Of a stretch of 64,000 bases of DNA, positions 8,928 to 16,868 are shown piece by piece. Position 1 is the first letter of the stretch, and every line of letters starts with the position of its first letter. This DNA comes from Prevotella sp. P6B1 (GTDB lineage Bacteria > Bacteroidota > Bacteroidia > Bacteroidales > Bacteroidaceae), in the NCBI RefSeq assembly GCF_000702825.1, contig NZ_JNKF01000014.1, positions 243,973-307,972 on the forward strand, in the 5' to 3' direction. The translations under genes and the position numbers were made by a program. Under the pieces are notes generated by a model. The model had not been told where the DNA came from. It searched no databases and saw nothing but the letters and a program-made list of their open reading frames with translations.

Positions 8928-8986
8928 ATCGCAGGCGATATATTGTTAAACTCTCTTAAAGTTTTCAATAAATCGCTTGCGATATA
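8928..8986. promoter_or_regulatory. Twin operator ATCGCnnGCGAT before the redox operon
   Basis: The 15-mers ATCGCAGGCGATATA (8928-8942) and ATCGCTTGCGATATA (8972-8986) are direct copies of the palindrome ATCGCnnGCGAT and differ only in the two central bases; their centres are 44 bases apart. The second copy sits just upstream of the -7 box at 8999-9006, where a bound dimeric repressor would block RNA polymerase. No regulator gene is adjacent. Confidence 0.55.
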
Positions 8987-8998
8987 AAACATTCTTCT

Positions 8999-9006
8999 TA
9001 CCTTTG
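8999..9006 (+). promoter_or_regulatory. Promoter -7 box of the DoxX/ferritin-like operon
   Basis: TACCTTTG, followed by a leader of about 100 bases before doxX. Confidence 0.6.
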
Positions 9007-9037
9007 CATCGTGAACGATATAAACAGATAAAAGAGA

Positions 9038-9100
9038 TGGATGACTACACGCTTCTGGCCAGTGAATTAGATTCAATCATCGAAACATTAAAGAAATAAA
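9038..9100 (+). CDS. Possible 20-residue leader peptide
   Basis: A short frame (MDDYTLLASELDSIIETLKK) preceded by AAAAGAG, located between the promoter and doxX and ending 14 bases before the doxX ATG. It could be a leader peptide, a remnant of a regulator N-terminus, or chance. Nothing identifies a function. Confidence 0.25.
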
Positions 9101-9114
9101 CAACAGACACAAAA

Positions 9115-9543
9115 ATGAAATATATCAAATTATGCTTCCGTCTGCTACTTGGTCTCTTCATGACCTACGCAGGCATCAGTCATCTGACGATAGCTCGTCA
9201 GGAGTTCGTAGCACAAGTACCTACATGGCTTCAGTTCAGTCCGGGCTTTACAGATTTTGTCGTGCTGGCATCGGGCGTGGTTGAGATTGCCCTCGGCCTT
9301 GGCATGTTGTTCCTCTGGAAAAAGAAAGCACTCGTCGGTGCGCTGCTCGCACTCTTCTATGTGCTCATCTTCCCAGGCAACATCAACCAGTATGTGAACC
9401 ATATCGATGCCTTCGGTCTCAACACCGATCAGGCCCGTCTCATCCGACTGTTCTTCCAGCCGGTACTCATCTTCCTCGCCCTTTGGTCAACAGGTGGCTG
9501 GAAGTATTGCAAGAAACTCTGTAACAGCTGCAGGAAAGGATAA
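9115..9543 (+). CDS. DoxX-like integral membrane protein
   Basis: A 142-residue protein with four predicted transmembrane helices: LCFRLLLGLFMTYAGISHL, FVVLASGVVEIALGLGMLFL, ALVGALLALFYVLIF and LFFQPVLIFLALWS. The pattern matches the DoxX/MauE superfamily of inner-membrane proteins, whose roles include redox and oxidative-stress complexes. It opens a four-gene unit with a ferritin-like protein and a flavin reductase, which supports a redox role. Confidence 0.75.
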   Translation: MKYIKLCFRLLLGLFMTYAGISHLTIARQEFVAQVPTWLQFSPGFTDFVVLASGVVEIALGLGMLFLWKKKALVGALLALFYVLIFPGNINQYVNHIDAFGLNTDQARLIRLFFQPVLIFLALWSTGGWKYCKKLCNSCRKG

Positions 9544-9549
9544 CTTCGA

Positions 9550-9795
9550 ATGGGCATGAAGATCAAAGAGTGGCTGCGATCCCTTTCGTTCAGGACAGGT
9601 GTCATCGTCCTGATGTGCTGCATACCCTTCTATATCCTGTCCTTTGCCCAAATGCTGCTGCCTATCAGTACAACAGCAAAAGGCGTGCTTTGGGCTGTGC
9701 TCTTCGGACTGGCCAAGACCTGCCAGTATGGAGGTCTGACGATTCTTGGGGTTGAAGGCTATAAACGGTTAAAGAATAAATTCAGAAAACATTAA
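9550..9795 (+). CDS. Small two-helix membrane protein
   Basis: An 81-residue protein with a basic start (MGMKIKEWLRSLSFRTG), two hydrophobic helices (VIVLMCCIPFYILSFAQMLL and GVLWAVLFGLAKTCQYGGL) and a basic tail (YKRLKNKFRKH). The layout resembles the small membrane proteins annotated in databases as transporter suffix domain proteins. It starts six bases after the doxX stop, so the two are almost certainly translated together. Function unknown. Confidence 0.65.
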   Translation: MGMKIKEWLRSLSFRTGVIVLMCCIPFYILSFAQMLLPISTTAKGVLWAVLFGLAKTCQYGGLTILGVEGYKRLKNKFRKH

Positions 9796-9810
9796 ATAAA
9801 ACAATACAAT

Positions 9811-10215
9811 ATGATTTACGGACTTACAAAAGGAACAGATTTTGAGAAATTATGCGACGGAGCCGCCAAGGCAGAAGCCGCAGGAGTGATGACGTACTAT
9901 GCCCTCGCACGTATGGCAAAGGAGCAAGGCTATCCCGAAGAGGTCTCGGAAACCTTCATAGAGATGGCCAATCAGGAGGCCGTTCATGCCGGATTCTATG
10001 CCACGCTCAACGGCAAGTATAATGCCGACATCTGGCAGATTGCAGAGAACTTTGCAACAGCTGAGGAAAAGGGAGAGGAACAGGTGAACCAGTTTGCCCA
10101 GGCATTCCGGGCTGCAGGCATGAACGAGGCTGCCGACGAGATGGAGATTTTTGCCAAGCAGGAAGGCCATCATGGTGCCACCTTGCGGGCTATGATCGAA
10201 AAATACAAGAAATAA
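9811..10215 (+). CDS. Ferritin-like / rubrerythrin-type diiron protein
   Basis: A 134-residue four-helix-bundle protein. Likely diiron ligands are Glu in KAEAAGVMTYYAL, ExxH in NQEAVHAGF, Glu in TAEEKGEEQ and ExxH in KQEGHHGATL. It lacks the C-terminal rubredoxin domain of classical rubrerythrin, so electrons must come from a partner; the flavin reductase encoded 12 bases downstream is a candidate. Likely role is peroxide or oxygen detoxification in an anaerobe. Confidence 0.85.
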   Translation: MIYGLTKGTDFEKLCDGAAKAEAAGVMTYYALARMAKEQGYPEEVSETFIEMANQEAVHAGFYATLNGKYNADIWQIAENFATAEEKGEEQVNQFAQAFRAAGMNEAADEMEIFAKQEGHHGATLRAMIEKYKK

Positions 10216-10227
10216 AAGAATAAAGGT

Positions 10228-10950
10228 ATGAAGATTTTTATGAAATCATCAGCCCTCGTGCTGACAGGCGTACTGCTCATTGCCGCCTGTGGAAACAAGG
10301 AGCAGAAGAGTGAGGCAAACGTCAATGAGAATCCTACTCAGGAGAAAGTCGAGGTAAAGGCAGTTGAGGGTCGCAAGAACTTCAGCGACAAGGCTGTTAT
10401 CACACCACTGCCCGCCATCATGATTGCTACATGGGACGAAAACAAGAATCCCGACGTGATGATGGCAGCATGGGGTGGCCAGTGTGGCCCCAAACACATC
10501 ACCTTCGAACTCTCGAAGCACAAGACCACGGACAATATCCGTCTGAAGAAGGCTTTCACCATCAGTTTTGCCACGAAGGGTGATATTGCTCAGAGCGACT
10601 ATTTCGGCATCGTGTCCGGCAACGACGTGCCCGACAAGGTGGCTAAAGCGGGATTCACCATCACACCAAGTCCCAATGTCGATGCACCTATCATCAACGA
10701 GTACAAGCTGACGCTGGAGTGCAAGGTCGTGACCTTCGATGAAGACGAGAACGGTGGTGCCCGTGTCGTTGGCGAGATTGTCAACATGAGTGCTGACGAG
10801 AGCATCCTCGACGAGGAGGGTAACATCGACCTCGGCAAGCTTCAGCCCGTCATCTTCGATTCTGCCAAAAACGAATACCGTGTAGTCGGCGAGAAAGTCG
10901 GCACGGCTTGGGGATCTGGCAAGATCATTCAGGAACGTGAGGTGAAGTGA
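10228..10950 (+). CDS. Lipoprotein with flavin-reductase-like (FMN-binding split barrel) domain
   Basis: A 240-residue protein with a lipoprotein signal (VLLIAAC, Cys at about 21), a short charged linker rich in Glu, and a flavin-reductase-like split barrel (TPLPAIMIATWDENKNPDV, then WGGQCGPKHITFEL and YFGIVSGNDVPDK). These domains usually bind FMN and are cytoplasmic; an envelope-anchored form is uncommon. It is the last gene of the DoxX/ferritin-like operon, suggesting an envelope redox partner. Confidence 0.82.
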   Translation: MKIFMKSSALVLTGVLLIAACGNKEQKSEANVNENPTQEKVEVKAVEGRKNFSDKAVITPLPAIMIATWDENKNPDVMMAAWGGQCGPKHITFELSKHKTTDNIRLKKAFTISFATKGDIAQSDYFGIVSGNDVPDKVAKAGFTITPSPNVDAPIINEYKLTLECKVVTFDEDENGGARVVGEIVNMSADESILDEEGNIDLGKLQPVIFDSAKNEYRVVGEKVGTAWGSGKIIQEREVK

Positions 10951-11148
10951 TCAATTCTTGAACAACCTTCGATACTGCCGTCTGTAATAGATGGCAGTTA
11001 GCTCACGTGTACGCGGATTCCACTTTGTGTTCATTACGCCCTTCATGTGCTCTGCCTTTGCTACAACCTTCTTATGAGAGTCATGACGGCTCACTTTGAA
11101 AGTGCAGCCCAACGCCAAGCCCCGCAACGCCGAAAAGGTGAAGTTCAT
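10951..11148 (-). pseudogene. Degenerate heavy-metal-associated (HMA) domain relic
   Basis: A 65-residue frame whose middle part (CTFKVSRHDSHKKVVAKAE, then MKGVMNTKWNPRTRELTAIY) follows the outline of small periplasmic HMA copper-chaperone-like proteins, where KVSG-CxxC-K and V..A.WN..T..LTV would be expected. The metal-binding CxxC is missing (HDSH instead) and no signal peptide precedes it. I read it as a decayed fragment, with the alternative that it is a chance frame. Confidence 0.35.
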
Positions 11149-11240
11149 CAAGTAAGCAGAAATCTTATCTTACGCCTGTTGCCTGATGGGCGGACGGCGA
11201 AGTGCAGCCAGATGGCGCCGTTGATGATGATTCGACCATC
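11148..11240 (-). pseudogene. C-terminal fragment of an M15-type (phage lysozyme-like) peptidase
   Basis: The minus strand encodes NGAIWLHFAVRPSGNRRKI followed by RFLLT and a stop, closely matching the C-terminus of a second relic at 63384-63560 (SGAIWLHFAVRPTGNRREI). Such tails end D-Ala-D-Ala carboxypeptidase-like M15 proteins found beside HU and smalltalk genes in Bacteroidetes. Only about 30 residues survive here. Confidence 0.55.
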
Positions 11241-11249
11241 CTATAGTAT

Positions 11250-11342
11250 AAGAGCTGATAGTGTTATACTATAGGGAAGTTAGTATGATACTAAAGGGCT
11301 GTTGGTGTTATACTACAGCACCGTTAGTGTCATACCATAGGG
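11250..11342. repeat. Four degenerate 22-base tandem repeats
   Basis: Four consecutive units follow the pattern GTTAGTGTnATACTAyAG plus four variable bases: GATAGTGTTATACTATAG, GTTAGTATGATACTAAAG, GTTGGTGTTATACTACAG, GTTAGTGTCATACCATAG. The spacers are only 3-4 bases, so it is not a CRISPR array. Confidence 0.6.
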
Positions 11343-11469
11343 GGAAGATGGGGAAGATGTTTTCTATATAATATTAAAATTAAATACCTAAATCACTTGC
11401 ATTGACGATTGAGAGATTTAGGTATTTCTTTCGCATATTCCTATATATATATCTTCCCCATCTTCCCCC
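11340..11469. repeat. 130-base nested inverted repeat (MITE-like or large hairpin)
   Basis: Outer arms 11340-11358 and 11451-11469 are exact 19-base inverted repeats (ATCTTCCCCATCTTCCCCC on the right). Inner arms 11382-11394 and 11415-11427 (AAATACCTAAATC and GATTTAGGTATTT) are exact 13-base inverted repeats. The AT-rich stretches between the arms can pair in part. The loop is about 20 bases. No gene is inside. It could be a miniature transposable element or a structured transcript. Confidence 0.65.
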
Positions 11470-11478
11470 CAAAAAACA

Positions 11479-11538
11479 GCATCTATCGCGACTGCGATCG
11501 TTACTGCACTGGGAGCTACCTCGTGCATGGGGTATTAG
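11479..11538 (+). pseudogene. C-terminal fragment of a smalltalk protein
   Basis: ASIATAIVTALGATSCMGY followed by TAG matches, from memory, the conserved C-terminal half of Bacteroidetes smalltalk proteins (pattern ILTAIATALGVTSCM), short proteins encoded between HU-type and amidase or M15 peptidase genes. The N-terminal half is missing and is replaced by the right arm of the inverted repeat. Confidence 0.5.
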
Positions 11539-11589
11539 AAAACGGCTCGACACAAAGTAGTAATAGTAGAAAAACCTATCGACTCAGGA

Positions 11590-11621
11590 GGGAACCAGCA
11601 GAAATGTTGGTTTCCTTTTTT
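11590..11621 (+). terminator. Hairpin terminator in the relic region
   Basis: AACCAgCA pairs with TGtTGGTT around GAAA, flanked by GG/CC and followed by six T. From 11539 to 11770 I otherwise see only the GH43 promoter. Confidence 0.5.
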
Positions 11622-11733
11622 CAAAAGGCAATTATAACCTTATCTCAAAGCCATTTCAACTTATAACTAAAGTAAAAATATAGAATAATGCATATTTTTT
11701 AACCACACATTTGGTTCTATCAAAGAAATAGTA

Positions 11734-11741
11734 TATCTTTG
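11734..11741 (+). promoter_or_regulatory. Promoter -7 box of the GH43 gene
   Basis: TATCTTTG, 29 bases before the ATG at 11771; TTGG at 11711-11714 fits the -33 position. Confidence 0.6.
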
Positions 11742-11770
11742 CAGTTGAAATATTCAACGTATTATAAAAT

Positions 11771-13447
11771 ATGGCTATAGAAACAAAGAGCAAAATCAAG
11801 CGACTGTTATTCACAATCTCTATCGCTGTTATAGCTTCTTTGAACATCCTGGCCCAAGGCTATCGCAACCCTGTGCTTCCCGGCTTTCATGCCGACCCAA
11901 GTGTGTGTACAAACGGAAAGGACTTCTACCTTGTCAACAGCACGTTCCAGTATTTTCCAGGAGTACCTGTGTTTCACAGCAAAGACCTGATACATTGGGA
12001 ACAGGTAGGTAATTGCCTCTCGCGCAAGTCGCAGCTTGACCTCTCGGGGCTTTACACACAAAACCAGCCTGAACTGGGTTGGACTAATGCAGGCATCTAT
12101 GCTCCAACCATCCGCTATCATGAGGGGCGCTATTACATGGTGACCACCATTTTCCCATCACGTCGCCATTTCTACGTCTGGACAGACGACCCATCTAAAG
12201 AATGGTCCGACCCCATATTCATTGACTTTGCCATCGGCAGTTGCGACCCCACCCTCTTTTGGGACAAAGGAAAGTGCTATTTCTTATGGAAAGCAGCAGC
12301 AGACGAAACACGCCCAGGAATCATGCCGGGTGAAATCAACATCTGCGAGATTGACATTCATACTGGTCGGCGTATAGGCGATGTTCATCACTTGGGAACG
12401 GGACTCGGCGGACGTTATCCTGAAGGTCCACACATATACAAGAAAGACGATTACTACTATATGATGCTTGCTGAAGGGGGCACAGAACATGGTCACCACG
12501 TCAACATCTTGCGAAGCCGTTCTCTGTTCGGGCCGTATGAATCGAATCCTGCCAACCCCATCCTGACGCATTTCAGTATGAAGATGCAGAACAGCAATAT
12601 TCAAGGACTCGGACATGCAGACCTCATACAAGCACCCGACTCCTCATGGTGGATGATTTGCCTGGGTTATCGCACAAGCGGTTACCTCCTGCATGTGATG
12701 GGGCGCGAGACGATGCTTGCACCTGTACGTTGGGACAAGGATGCATGGCCTGTGGTCAATGGTGACGGCACTTTGGCCATCAATATGAAATGTCAGACCT
12801 TACCTCAAGTTCCAATGCCCCTTGACCCTGTTCGCGAAGAGTTCAATTTCGTCAAGCGCGATGTACCAGCCGACAGCTACAGCAATATTGGATTGCCTTG
12901 GGGATGGATGAGTATCGGTAATCCCGATTATTCCCGCTACTCTCTTACTGAGCGGGAGGGCTGGTTGCGTCTGCGTCCCACTTCTACGCCTCTTGATGCA
13001 GCCACGTCGCCCACTTTCGTGGCAAGACGTCAGACTGAACTACGTTTCAACGCCACCGCACTCATTGACGCATCCCATCTGGCAGAAGGCTCTCAGGCAG
13101 GAATCACGGCCTATGCAGCACCCCTGAACCATTATGATGTGATTGTAGAACGAAAGAACGGAAAACTATTTGCCAAGTCGAACATACACCTGGGAGCACT
13201 CAGCCATGACGACCGACCCGTTGAACTGAAAGACGCACAGGCTTACTTACGCATCAGTTCCGACAAGGACTATTACTACATGCAAGTTTCCGTCGATGGC
13301 AAATCATTCACCACACTCAGCAAGATGGACTACCGCTACCTATCCACCGAGGTGATAGGTGGGTTCACAGGCGTGATGCTTGGCTTGTTTGCCCAGGGTG
13401 ATGATGGATATGCAGATTTTGATTGGTTTGAATATATAACAGAGTAA
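11771..13447 (+). CDS. Glycoside hydrolase family 43 beta-xylosidase / alpha-arabinofuranosidase
   Basis: A 558-residue secreted hydrolase that should remove xylose or arabinose from plant hemicellulose. The signal peptide ends near LNILAQG. The five-bladed propeller shows the GH43 triad: base Asp in GFHADPSV (about residue 38), pKa-modulating Asp in GSCDPTLFW (about 158) and acid Glu in RYPEGPHIY (about 219). The C-terminal about 200 residues are a beta-sandwich of the GH43 C2 type. The permease gene at 13461 begins 13 bases after its stop, but no functional link is obvious. Confidence 0.92.
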   Translation: MAIETKSKIKRLLFTISIAVIASLNILAQGYRNPVLPGFHADPSVCTNGKDFYLVNSTFQYFPGVPVFHSKDLIHWEQVGNCLSRKSQLDLSGLYTQNQPELGWTNAGIYAPTIRYHEGRYYMVTTIFPSRRHFYVWTDDPSKEWSDPIFIDFAIGSCDPTLFWDKGKCYFLWKAAADETRPGIMPGEINICEIDIHTGRRIGDVHHLGTGLGGRYPEGPHIYKKDDYYYMMLAEGGTEHGHHVNILRSRSLFGPYESNPANPILTHFSMKMQNSNIQGLGHADLIQAPDSSWWMICLGYRTSGYLLHVMGRETMLAPVRWDKDAWPVVNGDGTLAINMKCQTLPQVPMPLDPVREEFNFVKRDVPADSYSNIGLPWGWMSIGNPDYSRYSLTEREGWLRLRPTSTPLDAATSPTFVARRQTELRFNATALIDASHLAEGSQAGITAYAAPLNHYDVIVERKNGKLFAKSNIHLGALSHDDRPVELKDAQAYLRISSDKDYYYMQVSVDGKSFTTLSKMDYRYLSTEVIGGFTGVMLGLFAQGDDGYADFDWFEYITE

Positions 13448-13460
13448 AGAAAAGAGCAAC

Positions 13461-14696
13461 ATGGTTATAGATTTACAGGGTTTCTTCACATCGCTCTTGA
13501 GCGTGGTCTGCGAGATGGCTCCCTACCTGCTATTGGGATTCTTCATCGCAGGAGTGCTGCACGTATTCGTGCCGCAGAAGTTCTATGCCAACTATCTTTC
13601 GCGTAACAATAAGCTGTCCGTTGTTTGGGCGGCGCTGCTGGGTGTGCCCTTGCCGCTGTGTTCATGTGGAGTCATCCCTACGGCTATCGGTCTGAGGAAC
13701 GAGAAGGCGTCGAAGGGAGCCATTGCCTCGTTTCTGATTGCCACACCTCAAACTGGCATCGACTCTATTCTGGCCACGTTCTCGCTGATGGGACTGGGCT
13801 TTGCCATTATCCGTCCTACAGCGGCACTTATCACTGGTGTTTGTGGAGGATTGCTGGTAAACCGTCTGGTTCGCGAGGATGACGTGAAGGAGGACGTGTC
13901 CGTTGCATGCCAAGTAGAAAGCGGAAACAGAATTTGGCGCGTACTGAAGTATGCCTATTATGATATGCTTCGCGACATAGGCCTGCGACTGCTTATCGGA
14001 CTTATTGTTGCGGCATTGATTCAGGTCGCAGTGCCTGATGAGTTCTTCCTCGGTTTCGGCAGTCAGCCGTTGCTGCAGATGCTGGTTATACTCATCATCG
14101 CCATACCAATGTATATCTGTTCAACAGGTAGCATCCCCGTAGCAGCAGCCCTGATGATGAAGGGACTCTCACCAGGAGCGGCACTAGTAATGTTGATGGC
14201 CGGGCCTGCGGTAAATCTCGCCTCTATCCTCGTAGTTCATAAGTCGATGGGACACCGTTTCACTTCTATATATCTGATGACCATAGTAGGTTTCGCTGTC
14301 CTATTCGGCCTACTGCTCAATGCTACGGGAATCGTCTTCTCCGTCGCTGCCCAGGATGCTTGCTGCATGAGCACATCCGCCCTGCCCAATCCGTTCAAGA
14401 TTGTTTGCGCCACAGTATTAACATTATTAATTATATTTGCTCTTATGATGAAGTTTTTCAGCAAGTTTACCGCCCAAAAGCCTTTAGACCCCGACGTGAC
14501 CGTCTATCGTGTCGAGGACATGCATTGCAGCCATTGCGAGGCTGCTGTAGTCCGTGCCGTCGAGGAAGTGCCAGGCGTAGAGAAAGCCAAGGCCAGTGCC
14601 TCTGCCAGCACCCTCACCATCAAAGGCCCTGCTACGGAAGAAGCCATCCGCACAGCTGTCGAGGGTATCGGATATACGTTCAAAGGAAAGGCCTGA
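13461..14696 (+). CDS. SO_0444-family Cu/Zn efflux permease with C-terminal HMA domain
   Basis: A 411-residue inner-membrane permease. About eight hydrophobic helices carry the conserved LPLCSCGVIPTA and a second half with ICSTGSIPVAAALM, the duplicated permease signature. After the last helix comes a soluble heavy-metal-associated domain of about 70 residues with MHCSHCEAAV and GVEKAKASASASTLT. This architecture is known for the SO_0444 family of Cu/Zn efflux transporters. The HMA domain probably delivers or senses the metal. Confidence 0.88.
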   Translation: MVIDLQGFFTSLLSVVCEMAPYLLLGFFIAGVLHVFVPQKFYANYLSRNNKLSVVWAALLGVPLPLCSCGVIPTAIGLRNEKASKGAIASFLIATPQTGIDSILATFSLMGLGFAIIRPTAALITGVCGGLLVNRLVREDDVKEDVSVACQVESGNRIWRVLKYAYYDMLRDIGLRLLIGLIVAALIQVAVPDEFFLGFGSQPLLQMLVILIIAIPMYICSTGSIPVAAALMMKGLSPGAALVMLMAGPAVNLASILVVHKSMGHRFTSIYLMTIVGFAVLFGLLLNATGIVFSVAAQDACCMSTSALPNPFKIVCATVLTLLIIFALMMKFFSKFTAQKPLDPDVTVYRVEDMHCSHCEAAVVRAVEEVPGVEKAKASASASTLTIKGPATEEAIRTAVEGIGYTFKGKA

Positions 14697-14764
14697 AACA
14701 ATACCTGGCGGCTCGACACTTATCTTTGAAATTGAGCTCTTGAGCATCGTATAATCCTTAATAA

Positions 14765-16834
14765 CTAATGGCACCTGATAGCGAGCATGGTCAGGTCGTC
14801 ATTAGGCGCGGCACCATTGCGATGAGCTTCCACCGACTGGCTGAAGGCTTCGATAACCTGCTTGGCAGTATCTGATTTCATTTGTTGCATCATCTGTTGC
14901 AGCTGGTCGTCGCCATACTGCTCCTGTGCCTGGTTTTCGGCCTCATTCAGTCCGTCGGTATAGATGAAGAGCAGTTTGCCGCTGATACTGTCAAGCTCCT
15001 CACCCTCAAATTCAAGTTCAGGCCACAACCCGATTGGGGCATTCGATTCTACTTCGATAAACTCGCCATCGAGCAGTGGTGGATTATGTCCGGCATTACA
15101 GTAGTATAGATGGCCGGTGGTGAGGTCGGCTTCGCCTATAAACATGGTGACGAACATGCCGTTATCGTTGTTCTCCGACAGCTCATTGTTCAGGCGGTTG
15201 GCAATATCGCAGGGTTTACGCCGCTGCTTGGCCATAGCGCGGAAAAGGCGGATGGCCTGTGCCATGAACAGCGAGGCAGGAACACCCTTGCCGCTGACAT
15301 CGCCCAGACAAAAGTAGAGCTGATTGTCGATGATTTCGAAGTCGAAGAGGTCGCCACCCACTTCCTTGGCTGGTGTCATCAGTCCATAGAGGTCCAGGTC
15401 GCTACGCTCTGGGAAAGCCTGTGGCACCATCGACATCTGAATATCGCGGGCAATGCGCAGTTCACTCTCAATACGCTCCTTAGCAGTTGTAGTCTCCTCA
15501 AGCTGGTCGTAGGCAACCGCCAGCTGGTGGTAGGCATGTTTCAGTCGGCGTGCTGACAGTTGACGGCGGTAGAGGTAGAAGCTAAGGAAGCAGATGACAA
15601 GCAGCGCTATGGCTCCAGCGGCGGCTATCATGATATGATGTGCATGCTCCTTCTCCTCTTGGGCATCGATCTTCGATTGGTATTCGCTCAGTTGCAGATT
15701 CTTGTTGTGGGCTTCAAGGCTGTCGTTCTCCAGCTGCATGTTAGCGTTGGCCAGTTCGGCTTCACGGTTCTTTAGTTTTAGCATCAGGGCCTCTTCCTCC
15801 AGCTTTTTGTTCTCGAGCTCTTCGGCCGACATGTCGAGTCGCATCTGCTGGTTACGCAACTTCAACTCCTTAGCCTCTAGTTCCACGCGTCCCAGATCCA
15901 TAGTGGCTGTCATCTCCATCAGCAGGTGGTTGTTACGCCTGCTATTGATAGAGTCGCGCATCTCCCAGTATCTCTGTTGCGTGAAGTAAGCATTCCGGTA
16001 ATCGCCCTTGCGCTTATGTATGAGGCTGAGCAGGTCATTCCTAAAGAGCGGCGACCTCAGTTTATTGCAGAGAGCGATGGCTTCGTCGTACTGATGGTCG
16101 TTGATTTTTCGCCACACAGCAATCACGGCACCGCTACTGTCATCGTGCCCGTATGCCTTCTTGGCTTTCTCGCGTTCACCCCATACATAGTCGAACTCCT
16201 TCTGATATTCAGCCGCATCCTTGACGTGATAAAAAGCAGTGTCGACCTTACTCAGACAGATGACCGACCATGCGTTCAGCCTGTGCATGGCGCTGATATG
16301 AGGTTCCTTCAGGGCTTGTTCGGCATCGAGGATAGCCTGATAGATTTTTCTGTTGGTCAGGCTGATTCTGGCCAGTTCTATCCACGAGGCTGCCGCACTC
16401 TCGTTGGGGAAGTTCTCGTGCAGATAGCTGATGGCTTTCTTGAAGTTCTGGATACCCTCCTGATAGTCACCCATCATGCTCTGTATGGTGCCCATCACAT
16501 GGGTACCCGTATAGATGCCATACTTGTGGTCGTGGTTCAGGGCATACTGCTGCATATCCTTGGCAATGAGCTGCCCCTTGTTGCGCTGTTGGTGATTGGC
16601 AAAATAAAGTGCCTGATTGGCCCAGGCCTTATAGTAGGTACGCTCGTCGCCAGCCTTCTGGGCCGCTTCCTTCAGCTGGTTAGTAATATCAATGAAAGCC
16701 GTCTCGTCGTTTTTATTGTAGAGCTGGTACATCTGTTTCTGCAGTTGTACGATATCATCGGCAGCAGCCGACTGTCCCCACGTCGGGGACAAGCCAGACA
16801 TCAGAAGCACAATAAGAAGGATTAGCTTTGCCAT
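14765..16834 (-). CDS. TPR-containing SpoIIE/PP2C-type serine phosphatase, membrane-anchored
   Basis: A 689-residue signalling phosphatase. After a signal peptide comes a periplasmic TPR-like helical region (about 30-300), a Glu/Lys-rich coiled coil (about 310-390), one transmembrane helix (MIAAAGAIALLVICFLSFYL) and a cytoplasmic PP2C/SpoIIE domain with GGDLFDF, GDVSGKGVPASLFM, YTDGLNEAEN and the final APNDDLTMLAI. Such proteins dephosphorylate anti-sigma-antagonist-type partners in response to an outside signal. No kinase or antagonist gene is adjacent. Confidence 0.9.
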   Translation of the reverse strand: MAKLILLIVLLMSGLSPTWGQSAAADDIVQLQKQMYQLYNKNDETAFIDITNQLKEAAQKAGDERTYYKAWANQALYFANHQQRNKGQLIAKDMQQYALNHDHKYGIYTGTHVMGTIQSMMGDYQEGIQNFKKAISYLHENFPNESAAASWIELARISLTNRKIYQAILDAEQALKEPHISAMHRLNAWSVICLSKVDTAFYHVKDAAEYQKEFDYVWGEREKAKKAYGHDDSSGAVIAVWRKINDHQYDEAIALCNKLRSPLFRNDLLSLIHKRKGDYRNAYFTQQRYWEMRDSINSRRNNHLLMEMTATMDLGRVELEAKELKLRNQQMRLDMSAEELENKKLEEEALMLKLKNREAELANANMQLENDSLEAHNKNLQLSEYQSKIDAQEEKEHAHHIMIAAAGAIALLVICFLSFYLYRRQLSARRLKHAYHQLAVAYDQLEETTTAKERIESELRIARDIQMSMVPQAFPERSDLDLYGLMTPAKEVGGDLFDFEIIDNQLYFCLGDVSGKGVPASLFMAQAIRLFRAMAKQRRKPCDIANRLNNELSENNDNGMFVTMFIGEADLTTGHLYYCNAGHNPPLLDGEFIEVESNAPIGLWPELEFEGEELDSISGKLLFIYTDGLNEAENQAQEQYGDDQLQQMMQQMKSDTAKQVIEAFSQSVEAHRNGAAPNDDLTMLAIRCH

Positions 16835-16868
16835 AGGCTGAGTTTTTTTATAATAATGTTCTCAGATA

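Noticed and set aside
11250..11342. Short regularly spaced repeats as a possible CRISPR array
   Set aside because: Spacers are only 3-4 bases and no cas gene is present anywhere in the window.
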